This document shows, piece by piece, positions 36,701-48,293 of a DNA stretch of 64,000 bases. The position numbers and the translations under genes were made by a program. The stretch is from Tanytarsus gracilentus (taxonomy: Eukaryota > Arthropoda > Insecta > Diptera > Chironomidae): positions 2,232,001 to 2,296,000 of the forward strand of contig JAXRKN010000042.1 of NCBI GenBank assembly GCA_038502055.1, in the 5' to 3' direction. Position 1 is the stretch's first letter. Every line of letters starts with the position of its first letter. Under the pieces are notes generated by a model. The model made no database searches. It saw nothing but the letters and a program-made list of their open reading frames with translations, and was not told the origin of the DNA.

Positions 36701-37770
36701 GGCGAGACGATGTCAAATTTTGAGGGGAGTAGATAAAATTATTTGATGTTGAATTTTTCATTCTCGGATTAATTTTTTTAATTGCGCATTTTATGTTTGC
36801 ACTCTTGGAATTCTTCCCAGTTATCGTGACAGCCATGTTTAACTTGTTGCTGTGGACGCTAAAATAGCTGCGAGTGAAATAAAATGGAACCTAATGAAGC
36901 TTTGTTGAAGTTGTGTACACGATTGTTTGCCCATGATGGCAATTTTCCGTACCAAAGCACGTTTGCATGATAAGTTTGCACAATTTTTCAAACACAGGAA
37001 ATTTCATTTGAACGCGATTGTCTCGTTTTCTATGTCAAGTACAGTCGAACCCCTCCAATCAACAGGTAATTGATGAATTTTAATTTCATATGTTTGCATG
37101 TATGAATAAAGAAATGCAGTGGAATTGAAAAAGGAAGGAAATTTAATTTTAAATACAATTAAAAATTGAATATTTCTCGTGTTAGGTTTAAAATTACTTT
37201 AGTGAAAATAAAAATTTAAAATTTAAAATTCTGAAGAATCATTTAAATGAGAAAAATTTAATTTTTGGATGATATTTAACATTTAAACCACTTAAGAAAT
37301 GAAGTTTTTAAATTGGATTAAAAAAATAAAAATTTCACCAAAAAGTCAATTTTGTAGCCGATGAACTGTAGTTACCAATTTTAGGATTTGAACCTTTGAA
37401 AATTTATACTAATTTTTCATTCTTATTTTATTTTGTTAAAATTGTTATAATTTTAAATCAGTTTTGTTGAAATTCAAATTTTTATCAAACATCTCAAGAA
37501 TCATTTTTATTAATGATTTTCAATCTCAATATTTACCCCATCTAAAAAAGAGATAAAAATAAATCATTAAATCATCTTTCAAAGTCATGCGACCTAGTTC
37601 AGAATTTTCTGTATCATGAATCATCCGCATCGATACTTATATTGAAAAATTACTTACGGTGCTGGCGATGTCGTCGTAAAAAAGAATTTAAGATGCGACA
37701 AAAAAGTGATCGATTTTTTGTGTTGTATAGGTATTCGAGAGAAAGGCAGCAATATTGAAGTGTTGGGGTT
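33796..37770. other. non-coding intergenic DNA
   Basis: No gene confidently recognised. Two minus-strand open frames (35261-35578, 36358-36633) were inspected. The first is listed separately as a weak candidate. Confidence 0.45.
35261..35578 (-). CDS. weak candidate small protein or first exon, unknown
   Basis: The open frame is 105 codons. The first 53 codons have a balanced, protein-like composition (mixed charged and hydrophobic residues, with EVEFIFKGKEILGK), and a donor-like CAG|GTCAGTGA follows them. I found no matching acceptor exon and recognise no family. It may be a relic or chance ORF. Confidence 0.2.
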   Translation of the reverse strand: MEIFSDTKLAFVMPSLGKQTQQKTEVEFIFKGKEILGKTISATDVEMFAHMLQVSEHFMPLTDLKMKKKSFHCILLQKHFKEQREHTTADLSNSNSILHIQNVEK

Positions 37771-38130
37771 GAGGGTTGTTTGTGTGTTTGTGTGGGTGGT
37801 GGGGTTGGGGGGGTGGGGGGGGGGGGGGGGGGGGGGGGAAATTTAAAAATTTGACTCAAGGACGGTCCTTGGGGGGTGTACCTAAAAAAAAAAAACTTTT
37901 TGAAAAAAAAAAAAAAAAACCCAAACTTAAACAAAAAAACCAAAAAAAAACCAAAAAGCGGTTTTTAAAAAAAGGGGTTTAAAAAAAAAGAAAAAAAAAA
38001 AAAAGAGAGAAAAAAAAAAAAAAAAAAAGAGGGAAAGAGAGAAAGAGAGAAAAAAAAAAAAAAAAAAAGGTCTAATCCCGGAGAAAAAAAAAAAAAAAAA
38101 ATTTTTTTGGAATTTTTAATTTAAAAATTT
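37771..38130. repeat. homopolymer-rich low-complexity tract (G-run, then A-runs)
   Basis: A run of about 27 G within GT-rich sequence (about 37776-37839) is followed by nearly 300 bases of long A runs with short CC, GG and GAGA islands. It is unlike anything else in the window. It may be a genuine simple-repeat tract, but runs this long and irregular are also typical of poor consensus or gap-edge sequence. Confidence 0.7.
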
Positions 38131-38374
38131 GGAAAATCCAAAATTAATATAAATATAAAAAAGGGCGATGACAATCAACATCAAAACTCTTTTTGATAAC
38201 ATCATTCTTATCTAATATCATTGCGCTGCAGGCAAAAAGCTCACTCACAGCAACTTCCAGTGCTCATATTTTCCAGTCAAGAATTTCCAGAAAATATTTT
38301 CCATTCGAGATTCGAAGTGAAAGCGATTGAAAGAAAAAATTTCACATTCACATTTCGTAACGACTCACGGCGGG

Positions 38375-38414
38375 TCAGTCAGTTTGTGTTTCAACATTGA
38401 ATCGCTCTGTCGTG
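38375..38414 (+). promoter_or_regulatory. Inr + DPE core promoter, possibly the distal promoter of SPR
   Basis: Two overlapping initiators occur in TCAGTCAGTT (38375-38384). Taking the second A (38381) as +1, positions +28 to +33 read TGTCGT, a full match to the degenerate DPE consensus (DSWYVY), continuing as TGTCGTG. There is no TATA box. No plus-strand gene starts nearby, and the next one downstream is SPR, whose coding exon is preceded by a clear 3' splice site at 52278. Linking the two is inference. Confidence 0.45.
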
Positions 38415-38419
38415 TCATG

Positions 38420-41400
38420 TTGGCACCTGATGTGTAAATTTTATCTCTCTTGTGTGTCACTCTTTCTGTCATCGCACTCGCAAATCACAGTGTTAGGATT
38501 TTATTGCATCCATGTGGTGCCGAGATGCAAACACTCCAAGTGTATAATTAAGTCCATTCACTCGGATTCGAATGAATAAAGTCAGATGTAATAAATTCGA
38601 TCAATTGAGAGACAAATTGTGTCGCCAGAATGCTAACGAACAGTTAATTGTGAAATAAAATTTCTCTCATATTTGGTGACAATCACCTTCGTGTACGACA
38701 CACATGATTCGTTGCGGGTGCGAAGAAAAAAAATTTGTTTTGTGTGCCTATCAAAAAAAAGTGCGAAATGTACATTTATTGTGAATAACATTTACTCTCA
38801 CACACGTTTTTATGACAAGTGAATAAAAAAGTATTTTCAACCAGAAAGAAGAAAAAAATCCATCAAAAAGGGAAAATATTTTTCGTCGCCTTTTTTTCCA
38901 TTTTGTTCGCACACTCTTCTTGGATTTTAAAGCGAAAAGAAACAGGTTCGACATTTAATTTATTTTCTTAAAGTCAAAAAGATCGACGAAATAATTCTCG
39001 ACGATGAAAACAAATTGTCGAATTTAATGCGTCTGTGGGAAGAGTGAAAAGATGTGTTGAAAAGTTCAGTGAGATATTTTAACGACTGGAAAAAATTTTT
39101 TTAATGACTGTTATGAAAAAATTTAGGGAGATAATTTGTTGAAAATTACAATCTGCTTTTTTTCACAAAAAAATAAATTTTGGAAATTCGTGAATTAATT
39201 TTTGAGATGAAAAATTATTAAAGATGAAACTTTTGTTTAATTAAAATTGTCTCATTAAGTTTTGAAAAAATATATAAAAAATATTTTTTTTTATCAAAAT
39301 CATAAAAAATCTAAAAACTCACAAAAATATTTTCGTTTCAGATAAAAAACTGAAAACTTTTTCACATATGGCGAAAATTTATTTTATGTTTTTTTCTTCT
39401 TTCATGTTGTATAGTCGGGTTTATTCGACAAATGATTAAAGAATTCAAATTTTTTCTTTTTCTCCATTTCGATAGATAATCTCTATACAGAAAGAAAAAT
39501 TGTAATGCAGTGATTTTGAATTTTTTATTCAATGTTTGTACGCAACGAGTCTCAATGAGATTTAAATCGATTTTCATTCGACTTCGAGAGCAACATCTCT
39601 GTAATTTGAAATTAAATGCGAAATGGCAAAAAATTGTTGATGATCAAAAAGTAATTTTTATAAATGTTGAAACGGCGTCAGCACATGTCGCATATATATG
39701 AGATAATTTAAATTTTCTCGTATTGCTTTGAACTTTCTGTAGAAAGAAAGATCTTAATGGAAATGGGGATGATGATGAGAGTCGTGGGAAAACTCAATCT
39801 ACATTTTTGCAACATCCCGGATGTAAAAGCTAAAAAAGATAACATTATAATGTGCAATGTGTCAGTGATGATCTAAAAATGGATCTTTATTGGCGCAATA
39901 AAAATTCTGAAGAGATAACGAGCGAAAATAAAAATAAAAATTGTTAAGAAATTTTATTCGAATTTTCATGACTCGAAAAATTTATATTTTCAATTTCCAA
40001 TATTTCGTTTGAGTTTATTCATAAAAATTTTATTGTCACATAATAAACTAATTTTCCCCGCATGGCCGGTTTCAATTTCTCAACATCTGCTTTATTGAAA
40101 GTGACTCGTAAACATTTTGTTTTCCATTATCAAACTAAATTTTCTTTCGCCTTTATTATAAATTATCGAGGAATATATTTCTATGCGATCAATCTTAATT
40201 AAAGTTATTTGTAACACATTTGTGCACACATATTGAAAATGTTTTTCCTCTCTCGCGTCCGCCCTTTGTTTACTTTACTCTCTACGAATTTTTTACACAT
40301 CGAAGAAAAGCGCGGAAAGACGACTTTCTTAAGTTGTTTCAACTTGATTAGTTTTCTTGAGTAAGCAATAAATTTGTCAAATTTACTGACAATTTACATT
40401 CAAATTTCCACGGTTTATTCATTTTATATCGATTAACAGTCGAGCCAAGGTCGAAAACTTTTCCGCTTCTTCTTAAAGTTTGTTTTTCCTGTATAACAAT
40501 GAGCAATAAATTTTTTATTCACCTCTTGGCTCTTTCTCAAATCACTCAGCTGTTGTTGAGGAAAAAATAAACTGTGAAAAATAAAAAGAAGAAATTAACC
40601 TTTTTATGCGTTCTTGATTCTTAATTAAGTTGGATGGGAAATATTAATATTCTGAAATATTTCAAAAATTGAAAATTAATTTTTTTGAAAAATATGAATT
40701 CAAAATTTTATCGTAAAAATTAATTATTCTTAAATCATTGTGGATCAATTAACATTTTACATCTACATTAGAATACCACATTAGATTAATTCATTTTGGG
40801 ATTTAATCCGTATAGAAAATTTTTGGGTCTATTCAAGAATTTCGAATAGCAGAATTTTCGACAACTTTGAAGTTTTGATGTGAAATTAATGACTAAAATT
40901 TCAGGCCGACCGAACCTTCGTCAATTCTGTTTTATATCAACTTTTGCTATCTCAATTAAGAAATTCGAGGTTTAATTTGAATCCGCGAACAGGAAAATCC
41001 TTCTAATTAGAAACTATGCAATATCGTGTGAAACTATCAGATCCAAAAGTTCCGCAGTTTTCTATTTTCGCAATGCCACGAAAACCATGTGTGGAAACGA
41101 CCACAATAATTATCTTTTTTGCCGTTATGATCACGCTAGCATAATCATGCGAGTTCGCCGCAATTTCAAAGCTCCACTCATGTTATGGAGTTCAAGGGAG
41201 CAATATGAAAATTTACAACGAACTTTTTTCGGTTTGATAACAAAAACAAAAGCATCGTGCATTGTGTTGTGCTAATTTAGATCATTAAAACTTTCTTCGA
41301 ACTGATAGCGTACTGCAGAATGTACATAAAGTTTATTTGTTAACTACAAAGTTTATGAAAAGCACGAAAGTACATTAATGAAAAAGGTTCACGTAATTAA

Positions 41401-44400
41401 TGGTTTAGCGATTTGTGAAATTATCTAGAGAGTTTCCAAGTGACAGCATTTAAATTTAGAATAAATTATTTTCTTGTTAACAAACTTTGAATGGAAAAAT
41501 AAGTTTTAATTAATTTTAATGAGATAAATTTTAAATTTCAAATGCGTTCACATGCGATTCCAAACGCTGGTTAATGGATGAAATAATTATTTCAGATGGT
41601 ATCCATTAAAATTCATAATTGATGATAAACGACAGTGAAATGAGACAGTGAACTGAGTTTGACCTTTTGTAATTTCTCAGCAACAACTTAAAGCATTAAG
41701 TACTCAAATATTAGTGAATTAAATCAAGTAAAAATTAGTGTTTATTAATTGACATCTTTTTAATTTTAGTTTCTATTAAATATTTAATCTTTTCATAAAA
41801 ATCTTTAATTATCTTTAGTATGAAAGTTTCATAATTAATTAATCCAAAAAGCCTTTTTACTTTCGTCTTAAGGGTCTATTTCATAGTTTATTATATCTCA
41901 AAGTGTTTTCACTAATTGCATTAAATTCATCCCCTTAAAATACAGGAAAATGTAACACGAGCTCAACATGATTCTATTAGCATTAAATGAGGAAATTTTT
42001 CTCCCAGCTGACCCACTCGCTTGAGTGCTCTAATTCAACGACCATTGGAATAAATTTTTACAAGTTCATTGCAGCATTTCCCACATAAAAATTCAAGATT
42101 AAAGTTCATTAAAGTTCAGTGCGTGTTTTTTCATTTACAGTACGCTGTATTGACTTGCAAATTTAAAGGGACGATGAAGAAAAGTTCAAATTATTTTCCA
42201 TTGATACTATTTCAATACGCATCTCAGGGAATATTTAAGAATGACAAAGATTCTTTCTGCACTCGACAACTCATGGGAATAAAATTTTCAATAAAAAATT
42301 CCTTTCCTTTTCACTTGAGTTCGTCTTTTATTTATTCAAGAGATTGCGCTGAAAAATTTTATCTCGAAAATTCGCTCCGCCGAGCTTTAAATTGAATTAT
42401 TAATAAATTTTCTCACTCATCGCTCAAACCTCCGCCTTACATGAAAATTACGCGTATATAGAGCATGTCTCAAAATCTCGACGTGAATTATCAATAATAA
42501 ATTTTTCTCCGTCCACATTCGGTTTATTCGCTTTTGTGCGTTGTGTTGAAATATTAAAAGCAAAAGGACTTATTTGTAACGTAATTTATAATTGAAATTT
42601 TCACATATTATTTTTAAATAAACACTTCAAAATTTTATTATTGAGTTTAAAATTAAAATAATTATTATTATGTTCAACTTTTCTTCTAGAATCTAATTAA
42701 AAAATTTCCATTTCTTGAAAATTTCATCATTAAAAATTCTTAACGTAATTTTGTGTGTTTAAATTCTTTCTTGACATGAAAAATGTGTCAAACTTTTATT
42801 ATGAAAAAACCTTCATAAAAAATATCCGTAAAAATTGTTTTGAAAGTTTACTTTTTAAATACATAAAACTGAAAAGTGTGCAAAGAACTTTTATGTAAAA
42901 TTTTCAAGAAAAACATCAAAATAATTTGATTTAACATCATTTTTAAAAGCATTTTCTGTGTATGGCGTGGTAAAAATATTTTTTCTGTTGCACGTTTGTT
43001 TAAATTAAATTATTTTAAATATGGATGAAGAGCATTTAAAATGTTTTTAAATTTTAATGATAATAAATTTGTCAAAAGTCTATGAGTTAAAGAAACAAAT
43101 AATTCTTGTTTTGCAAAACATTTGAAATGTTAAAATTTAGTTAAATAACAAGTTGAATACAATTTTTAAATTAATCACTCAAAAAGTCAAAATGTTCATT
43201 CCAGGATACATTAAATTTTTTACCTTCATAAAATTTACTCTCAAAATTTAAAATTTAAATTAATTTTTTCCGTAAAAATTTTAATATGTAAATTTTGAAT
43301 AAAATAAAACCGCTCAGTTTATGAAACGATGTCTCTAGGGATAAATTTTCAAATTGAATTACACACAGGAATTTTGGGATATCCTCTACTATCGACAGAC
43401 CGCTCGTTTTCTCTTCTCATATTCCTAAGTTGAAACTCGAGTAAATTCCCGCAGCTTTGGGCAATCCTGCATTTTTTGGCTTCTCTCGAGAAAACTTAAA
43501 AGGAAAAGCAAGAATCTAATTGTCTTGCGTAAATCTTACGTCCCACCAGCAAAAGTCAACACTCTCTTGGCAATTTTATCATTATCTAGTATTTTGCTTT
43601 TTTTGACAGCAATTTTGTCACAAATATTTCTTCATCACTTAATTCCCATGATGAGAGAAAATAATATCACTAGGTTTCATTTCTTTGATCGAGAAGAAAA
43701 AGAGAAATAAAAGAAACATGACGAAGGCGTGTAGCGATAAATAAAGAGCAAATTTTTTCGAGTTAAGGGAGTTGGGGAGTAATACGAGAAAATGATATCT
43801 TGCAGCAACAATGGGATTGGGTTTAATTAAAAACCGAGCAGCTTCGAAGATTAATGAATTCTGGTGACTTTTTTAATTACCGACTTTTTTCACTCTCCGC
43901 TATTTTGCAGTCGTGTTAATCTCGTGCTCATCCCTTTTCATTTTGTTTCAATTCTTAAAGGAAAATTGGATTTTCTTTCTTTATCTTTTCGATTATCCAG
44001 TCGGTAGGGTTTTTGGTGGGGTCATTTAAAGGATTTGTGACTGATGAATTTTTTAAGCAAATGAATTTTAAAATTAAATTAGATTTTTTTAATAAACTTT
44101 AAATTTTTAATTTCGAACTTATAAGTTAAATAATTCAAGTTTTAAAAAATGTAAAAATTATTTTTCTTTCTTCGTTAAAAAAACTCATCAAGATCTTGGA
44201 ATAATTGCAATCCATTAAAATAATCACTCCATAATTGCAATCTAATTATCGCAGCGTGAAATTTAAAACCAACCTCGAAAGCTTCGATTGCACTCGCCAT
44301 GTCGTAACCTCAATTTATCATAATTGTATTTTTAATTTATTTGATTAATTCAAGCTTGAATTAAATTTTTCTAATTTAGAAACATTGAAAGAATTTAAAA

Positions 44401-45690
44401 GTACATTCTAACCCACACGTTAACTCGGTCAATTGATTTTTAAGCACACGCGAACAATTTTTTATTCGTTCCTCGTCATAAATTTTATGAATATGACGAT
44501 GCTCTTAAGATACAAATTCCAACCCAAATATGATCATGTTAAAAGCCTTGTTTGTAGACATTTCACAAAATTGCTTTTTAAGGAATCCCTTTTAAGCTGT
44601 AGATAATTCTCTCTTGTGGGTAACAATCTCAAGCGGAAAAGAATTTTCATGTTACATCATTCTGAAAAGATCATTTTTGACAAAATAAAATTAATTTCAA
44701 AGAAAAAGAGTAATCTGGATTTCATGGAGCTTTGGCTTTAAATAAACGTACGAGAGAGATTATAATAAAAGCAACTGAGAATCTCTACATAAAAATAAAG
44801 AAAAAGAAGAGAGAAAAAAGTTATAATTGACTTTGGAATCGGAGGGAGTTCATTAATATCGTCTGAGAGTTGGCTATTACTTATTACTCATCGACGTCTC
44901 TTTGATGGAGATGCAAAGAAGAAATTGTAAAACTTTTACATGAATTAAATGGAAATTTCCAAAGTTTAAGGTAGAAAAAAGTTAGAAAAGGATTCTTTAA
45001 TATTCTCCATTGTGGATTGAGAGTCTCTTTAGTCTGCTGGATGTTCATTTTATATAAATCCTTTTTTATCAGTGTAAATCTTTTTGTTTTACAAATATAA
45101 AATTGAGGTTTTTAATATTGCTGGAGCTTTTACAAGCATTAACGTGTAAGCTCTTTAAAAAGCTTTTCCTTAGCATTAAACGAAAATCTCTCGCGTGGCA
45201 AAAAAGATTTGAAATTCCTAGAAAATAATGAAAAATTGTTTTCTTATTTTCGTTTTATGACAGCAAGAGAATTAAAATATTTTTCTTGTTTATAATCTTT
45301 AAAGTTTAGAGAAAAAAAAAATATTTTCTTCACTAATAAAGATCATTCATCTAACTTTGACACATAAACGCCCTCCGTGCTCTCGGTAAGGATAATGTCA
45401 AAAGTGAAAAATGTCAAATAAAACCCCTCGTCTTTATGATACTTCAGTAACACTCTAACAATTGAGGACTTTGGAAGGCACAGTTTCTTTCTTTAGAGTT
45501 TTATATACGAACACTTGTGACAAGAGCATGGCTGCGGTGTGGTGGCTGTAATGCAATCTCTGATGAGTGTTTTGTGTAAAGAAATTTCAAGTAAAACCTT
45601 TTCAAAAAGTGAAATGTGAGAGATACCGGAATGAGGAAAATGATGATGTTGCTGAGACAGAGAGAAAAAATGTTTCAAAACCCACACGTG
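38420..45690. other. non-coding DNA, possible 5' UTR exon and long intron
   Basis: No coding exon recognised. If 38381 is a true start site, a 5' UTR exon would follow. A GTGAGA donor candidate lies at about 39070. The rest is AT-rich with nothing recognisable. Confidence 0.4.
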
Positions 45691-45749
45691 GGTGTTGCCG
45701 CGTAACCCACTTGTAACAGATCAGTGTTTGAAAATCAAGTGCATAAAAA

Positions 45750-46418
45750 ATGAGTTTAAGTCAATCCGGACACTTTGGCTGTCCGTGGCAGTCCTGTTCG
45801 ACAATTCCTCAAAAATCGTCTATGTCATTAGATTCCTGGTTTAATCACGAGTTCAACGATACCCATGAAGTCATAGTTTTGAAAAATGGACATTTTGGCT
45901 GTCCGTGGCACTATTGGCCGGCCTTGATTAGCATTTATCAAAAATCATCTATGTCAATAGATTCCTGGTCCAATCACGAGTTCAACGATACCCATGAAGC
46001 CATAGTTCTGAAAAATGGACATTATGGCTGTCCGTGGCACTACTGGCCGTCCATGATGGATATTCATCAAAAATCATCAATGCCATTCGATTCCTGGTCC
46101 AATTACGAGTTCAACGAGATACATGAAGCCATAGTTCTGAAAAATGGACATTTTGGCTGTCCGTGGCACTGCTGGCCGGCCATGATGGACCTTCCTCAAA
46201 AATCATCTGTATCAATCGATTCCTGGTCCAATCACGAGTTCAACGATACCCATGAAGCCATAGTTCTGAAAAATGGACATTTTGGCTGTCTGTGGCACGA
46301 CCATAGGTCACGACTCGAAAAATCATGTATGTCAATCGATTCCTGGTCAAGTTACGAATCAATGCCAATCGATTTCTGGTCCAATCACGAGTTCAACGAT
46401 ACCCATGAAGCCATATAA
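45750..46418 (+). CDS. 222-codon ORF of 43-aa tandem repeats inside the TIR element
   Basis: Open from ATG 45750 to TAA 46418. It consists of one 40-residue and three 43-residue units, then a rearranged fifth. Each begins with NGHFGCPWHYWP or a variant, continues with QKSSMSIDSWSNHEFN, and ends with DTHEAIVLK. A sixth, degenerate unit follows the stop (46430-46489). The unit is 129 bp, a multiple of three, so an array of it stays open automatically. Differences between units include many amino-acid changes, so selection on the protein is not evident. There is no signal peptide, and no family is recognised despite a superficial GCPW resemblance to some ankyrin-like repeats. It is either a minisatellite that happens to be open or an element-encoded repeat protein. 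Confidence 0.4.
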   Translation: MSLSQSGHFGCPWQSCSTIPQKSSMSLDSWFNHEFNDTHEVIVLKNGHFGCPWHYWPALISIYQKSSMSIDSWSNHEFNDTHEAIVLKNGHYGCPWHYWPSMMDIHQKSSMPFDSWSNYEFNEIHEAIVLKNGHFGCPWHCWPAMMDLPQKSSVSIDSWSNHEFNDTHEAIVLKNGHFGCLWHDHRSRLEKSCMSIDSWSSYESMPIDFWSNHEFNDTHEAI

Positions 46419-46580
46419 GAGAAAATTTGTATGAAAAATGGACGTTATGGCCGTCCATGGCACGACCATAGGTCACGACTCAAAAAATAGTCAGTGCCTG
46501 CACATATAGACCCTAAGAGCTACCATCTGGCGAAAACTAGAAGTCTCTAGCTGGTCCAGGGACCGAGATCTCGCTTGTGC

Positions 46581-46626
46581 AGACGGACGGACGGACGGAC
46601 GGACAGACGGACGGACGGACGGACGG
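46581..46626 (+). repeat. (GGAC)n tetranucleotide microsatellite
   Basis: About eleven GGAC/ACGG tetranucleotides with one GGACAGAC interruption, inside the right part of the 45.7-46.7 kb element. Confidence 0.9.
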
Positions 46627-46810
46627 AATCACGAGCATATAAGCGTTACACCACTTTGTGGGTTACGCTAAAAAGCAATTTAAAAGCGGTTTTGTGGATT
46701 CAATAAAACACAGCTGGATGATATGAGTAACGTAACATTAATGACTTGCTAGGACAGATCGCATACAGAGATGAGTCGTAATGTGTGTTATAAAATTTTT
46801 TTTGCCCATT

Positions 46811-48293
46811 TTTAGGGTGGACGCTTGTTATTCCTGAGTAAATTGAATCGCAAGATAATAAAACATAAAATTTCTTTTACTTGGCATTACTAATCATGCA
46901 TTATAAATACCTCGTTGGATTCGCAAAAAACACAGCTTTATTTTGAGACTGACTTTAAATTTTTTAGCCGCGTCCTTCATGCTCATAAACTAACTCAAAA
47001 CCTTGCTTATAATTCCTGAGTGAATGCTTATAATTCCTGAGTAAATTTTAAAAATTTGATATAAAATCAACTTGTTATTCAATCTTTATACTTTCTTGAG
47101 GGAAGTGTTCAAAAATAAACAGATTGATAATTTAAGCGATGTAATATCCGACAAGTGCAAGCAGTGCTTGCGCTGACGTCTTTTAATGCTAATTTCATGA
47201 CTTTTTTGAAAAATTTAACTGTTTAAATATTTAAAATCAGAGCTTAATCGCTTCAGTTGACAAAAAAGAATGAAACTAAATGACATACCTATATCAAGAT
47301 CCTCCAAACCTTTATTTCCTTTAGTTTTGAAATATTTTTGCAGGTAATATAACTTTGTAGGGGCTATTTAAAAAAGTCGATGAATAAATTTTCATTAGAT
47401 GTTTGATAAACCATTAGATGCCGGTTTGAGTGCTAGGTGTTAGTTCTCATACTTGATCTTGGTTCCAGCACTGGAAGTTAGTTCCTGGACATAAAATTTG
47501 TTCCTGTGCTGAAAGTTTTTATTGGAACTGAATCTCGGTTTCTCTCCTAGAAGTTACTTCCTGAGTCGGATGGCACTTCCTCCGCTGGATGTTAGTTCCT
47601 TCACTAGATTTTGATTTTTTCGCTTGATGCTAGTTTTTGTTCATGATATTGGTTCCTCTGCAAAATTTTATTATCTATGCTGGATGTTGGTTCCTCCGGT
47701 GGTGCTTTTTTCGGAAAGCCATGAGGAAGACATTTATTTAGTTCTTTAATATTTATCTGCCACATATCAGTCACGCGGCAACAGTTACAAGCAGGTTCAT
47801 ATTAATTTGTTTGTCCATAACAGATTTTATCGCGTAAAAAAAATTTTTTACTCACGAAAAATTCAAAGACTACTAATGTGTAATTTACTCAGGAATTATA
47901 AGCAAATTCACTCAGGAATTAAAAACACTTTTAAAAATACATTTTAAAAGTACTTATCTCACATTTAAAATTCAAAATGGGTTTTTAATGTGTTGATATG
48001 AACCTCCATGATTCAAAAAAAATATCATCGAAAATATTGCAAGCGATTTAATTGATGAAAATTGATGAGATAAACGAAGAGGATTTTTATATGGGGGAAA
48101 TTAATACGAGCTTTTCAAGCATAAGGAAGGTTTGAAAGTCATTGCTCTCTTTTACAAAATTGTAGAGCATGATAATACCTTCAAACTTTATATAGAAAGT
48201 CAAGGTGTAAAACGCGTTGTTCGTGAAATATTGACATATTTAATTTTACTCAGGAATTATAAGCACTCAGGAAAAACAAGCATCCACCCTAAA
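46811..48293. mobile_element. TIR-bounded non-autonomous element, 1,483 bp, with nested inverted repeats
   Basis: Left end TTTAGGGTGGACGCTTGTTA and right end (read on the minus strand) TTTAGGGTGGATGCTTGTTT form long imperfect terminal inverted repeats extending through TTCCTGAGT. Nested inside is a second inverted pair carrying TTATAATTCCTGAGT motifs (47008-47048 on plus, 47880-47920 on minus). The middle (about 47410-47720) is a degenerate minisatellite. There is no transposase ORF. I could not define a target duplication, and the superfamily is unknown. Confidence 0.75.
47410..47720 (+). repeat. degenerate minisatellite, unit about 20-24 bp (GCTGGATGTTAGTTCCTC-like)
   Basis: At least ten imperfect copies of a unit whose core is TGGATGTTRGTTCCT, with variable spacing, in the centre of the 46.8-48.3 kb element. 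Confidence 0.6.

Larger units (their letters stand above)
45700..46668 (+). mobile_element. TIR-bounded non-autonomous DNA element, 969 bp, with internal repeat ORF and (GGAC)n tract
   Basis: The ends are inverted 11-mers GCGTAACCCAC (45700-45710) and GTGGGTTACGC (46658-46668), with weaker similarity continuing inward (TTGTAACAG against GGTGTAACGC). Inside are the tandem-repeat ORF, then a GC-richer tail and a GGAC-type microsatellite at 46581-46626. No target duplication was found. A second copy of the left end is at 56971-56995, which shows a dispersed family. A GTCY-type microsatellite inside a short element recalls the mini-me/DINE-1 type of Diptera, but that assignment is tentative. Confidence 0.7.

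Noticed and set aside
37376..37410. GGATTTGAACC, which looks like the T-arm box of a minus-strand tRNA
   Set aside because: The flanking bases do not pair into a T stem, and no acceptor or anticodon arms could be built.
42069..42395. 108-codon plus-strand ORF
   Set aside because: The composition is rich in Phe, Ser and Lys with no motif, so it looks like chance in AT-rich DNA.
45750..46418. CRISPR-like array
   Set aside because: The 129-bp units are contiguous with no unique spacers, lie inside a transposon-like element, and the genome is eukaryotic.
45750..46418. Ankyrin-repeat protein
   Set aside because: The unit is 43 residues rather than 33 and lacks the ankyrin helix-turn-helix consensus. 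Only GCPW is reminiscent.
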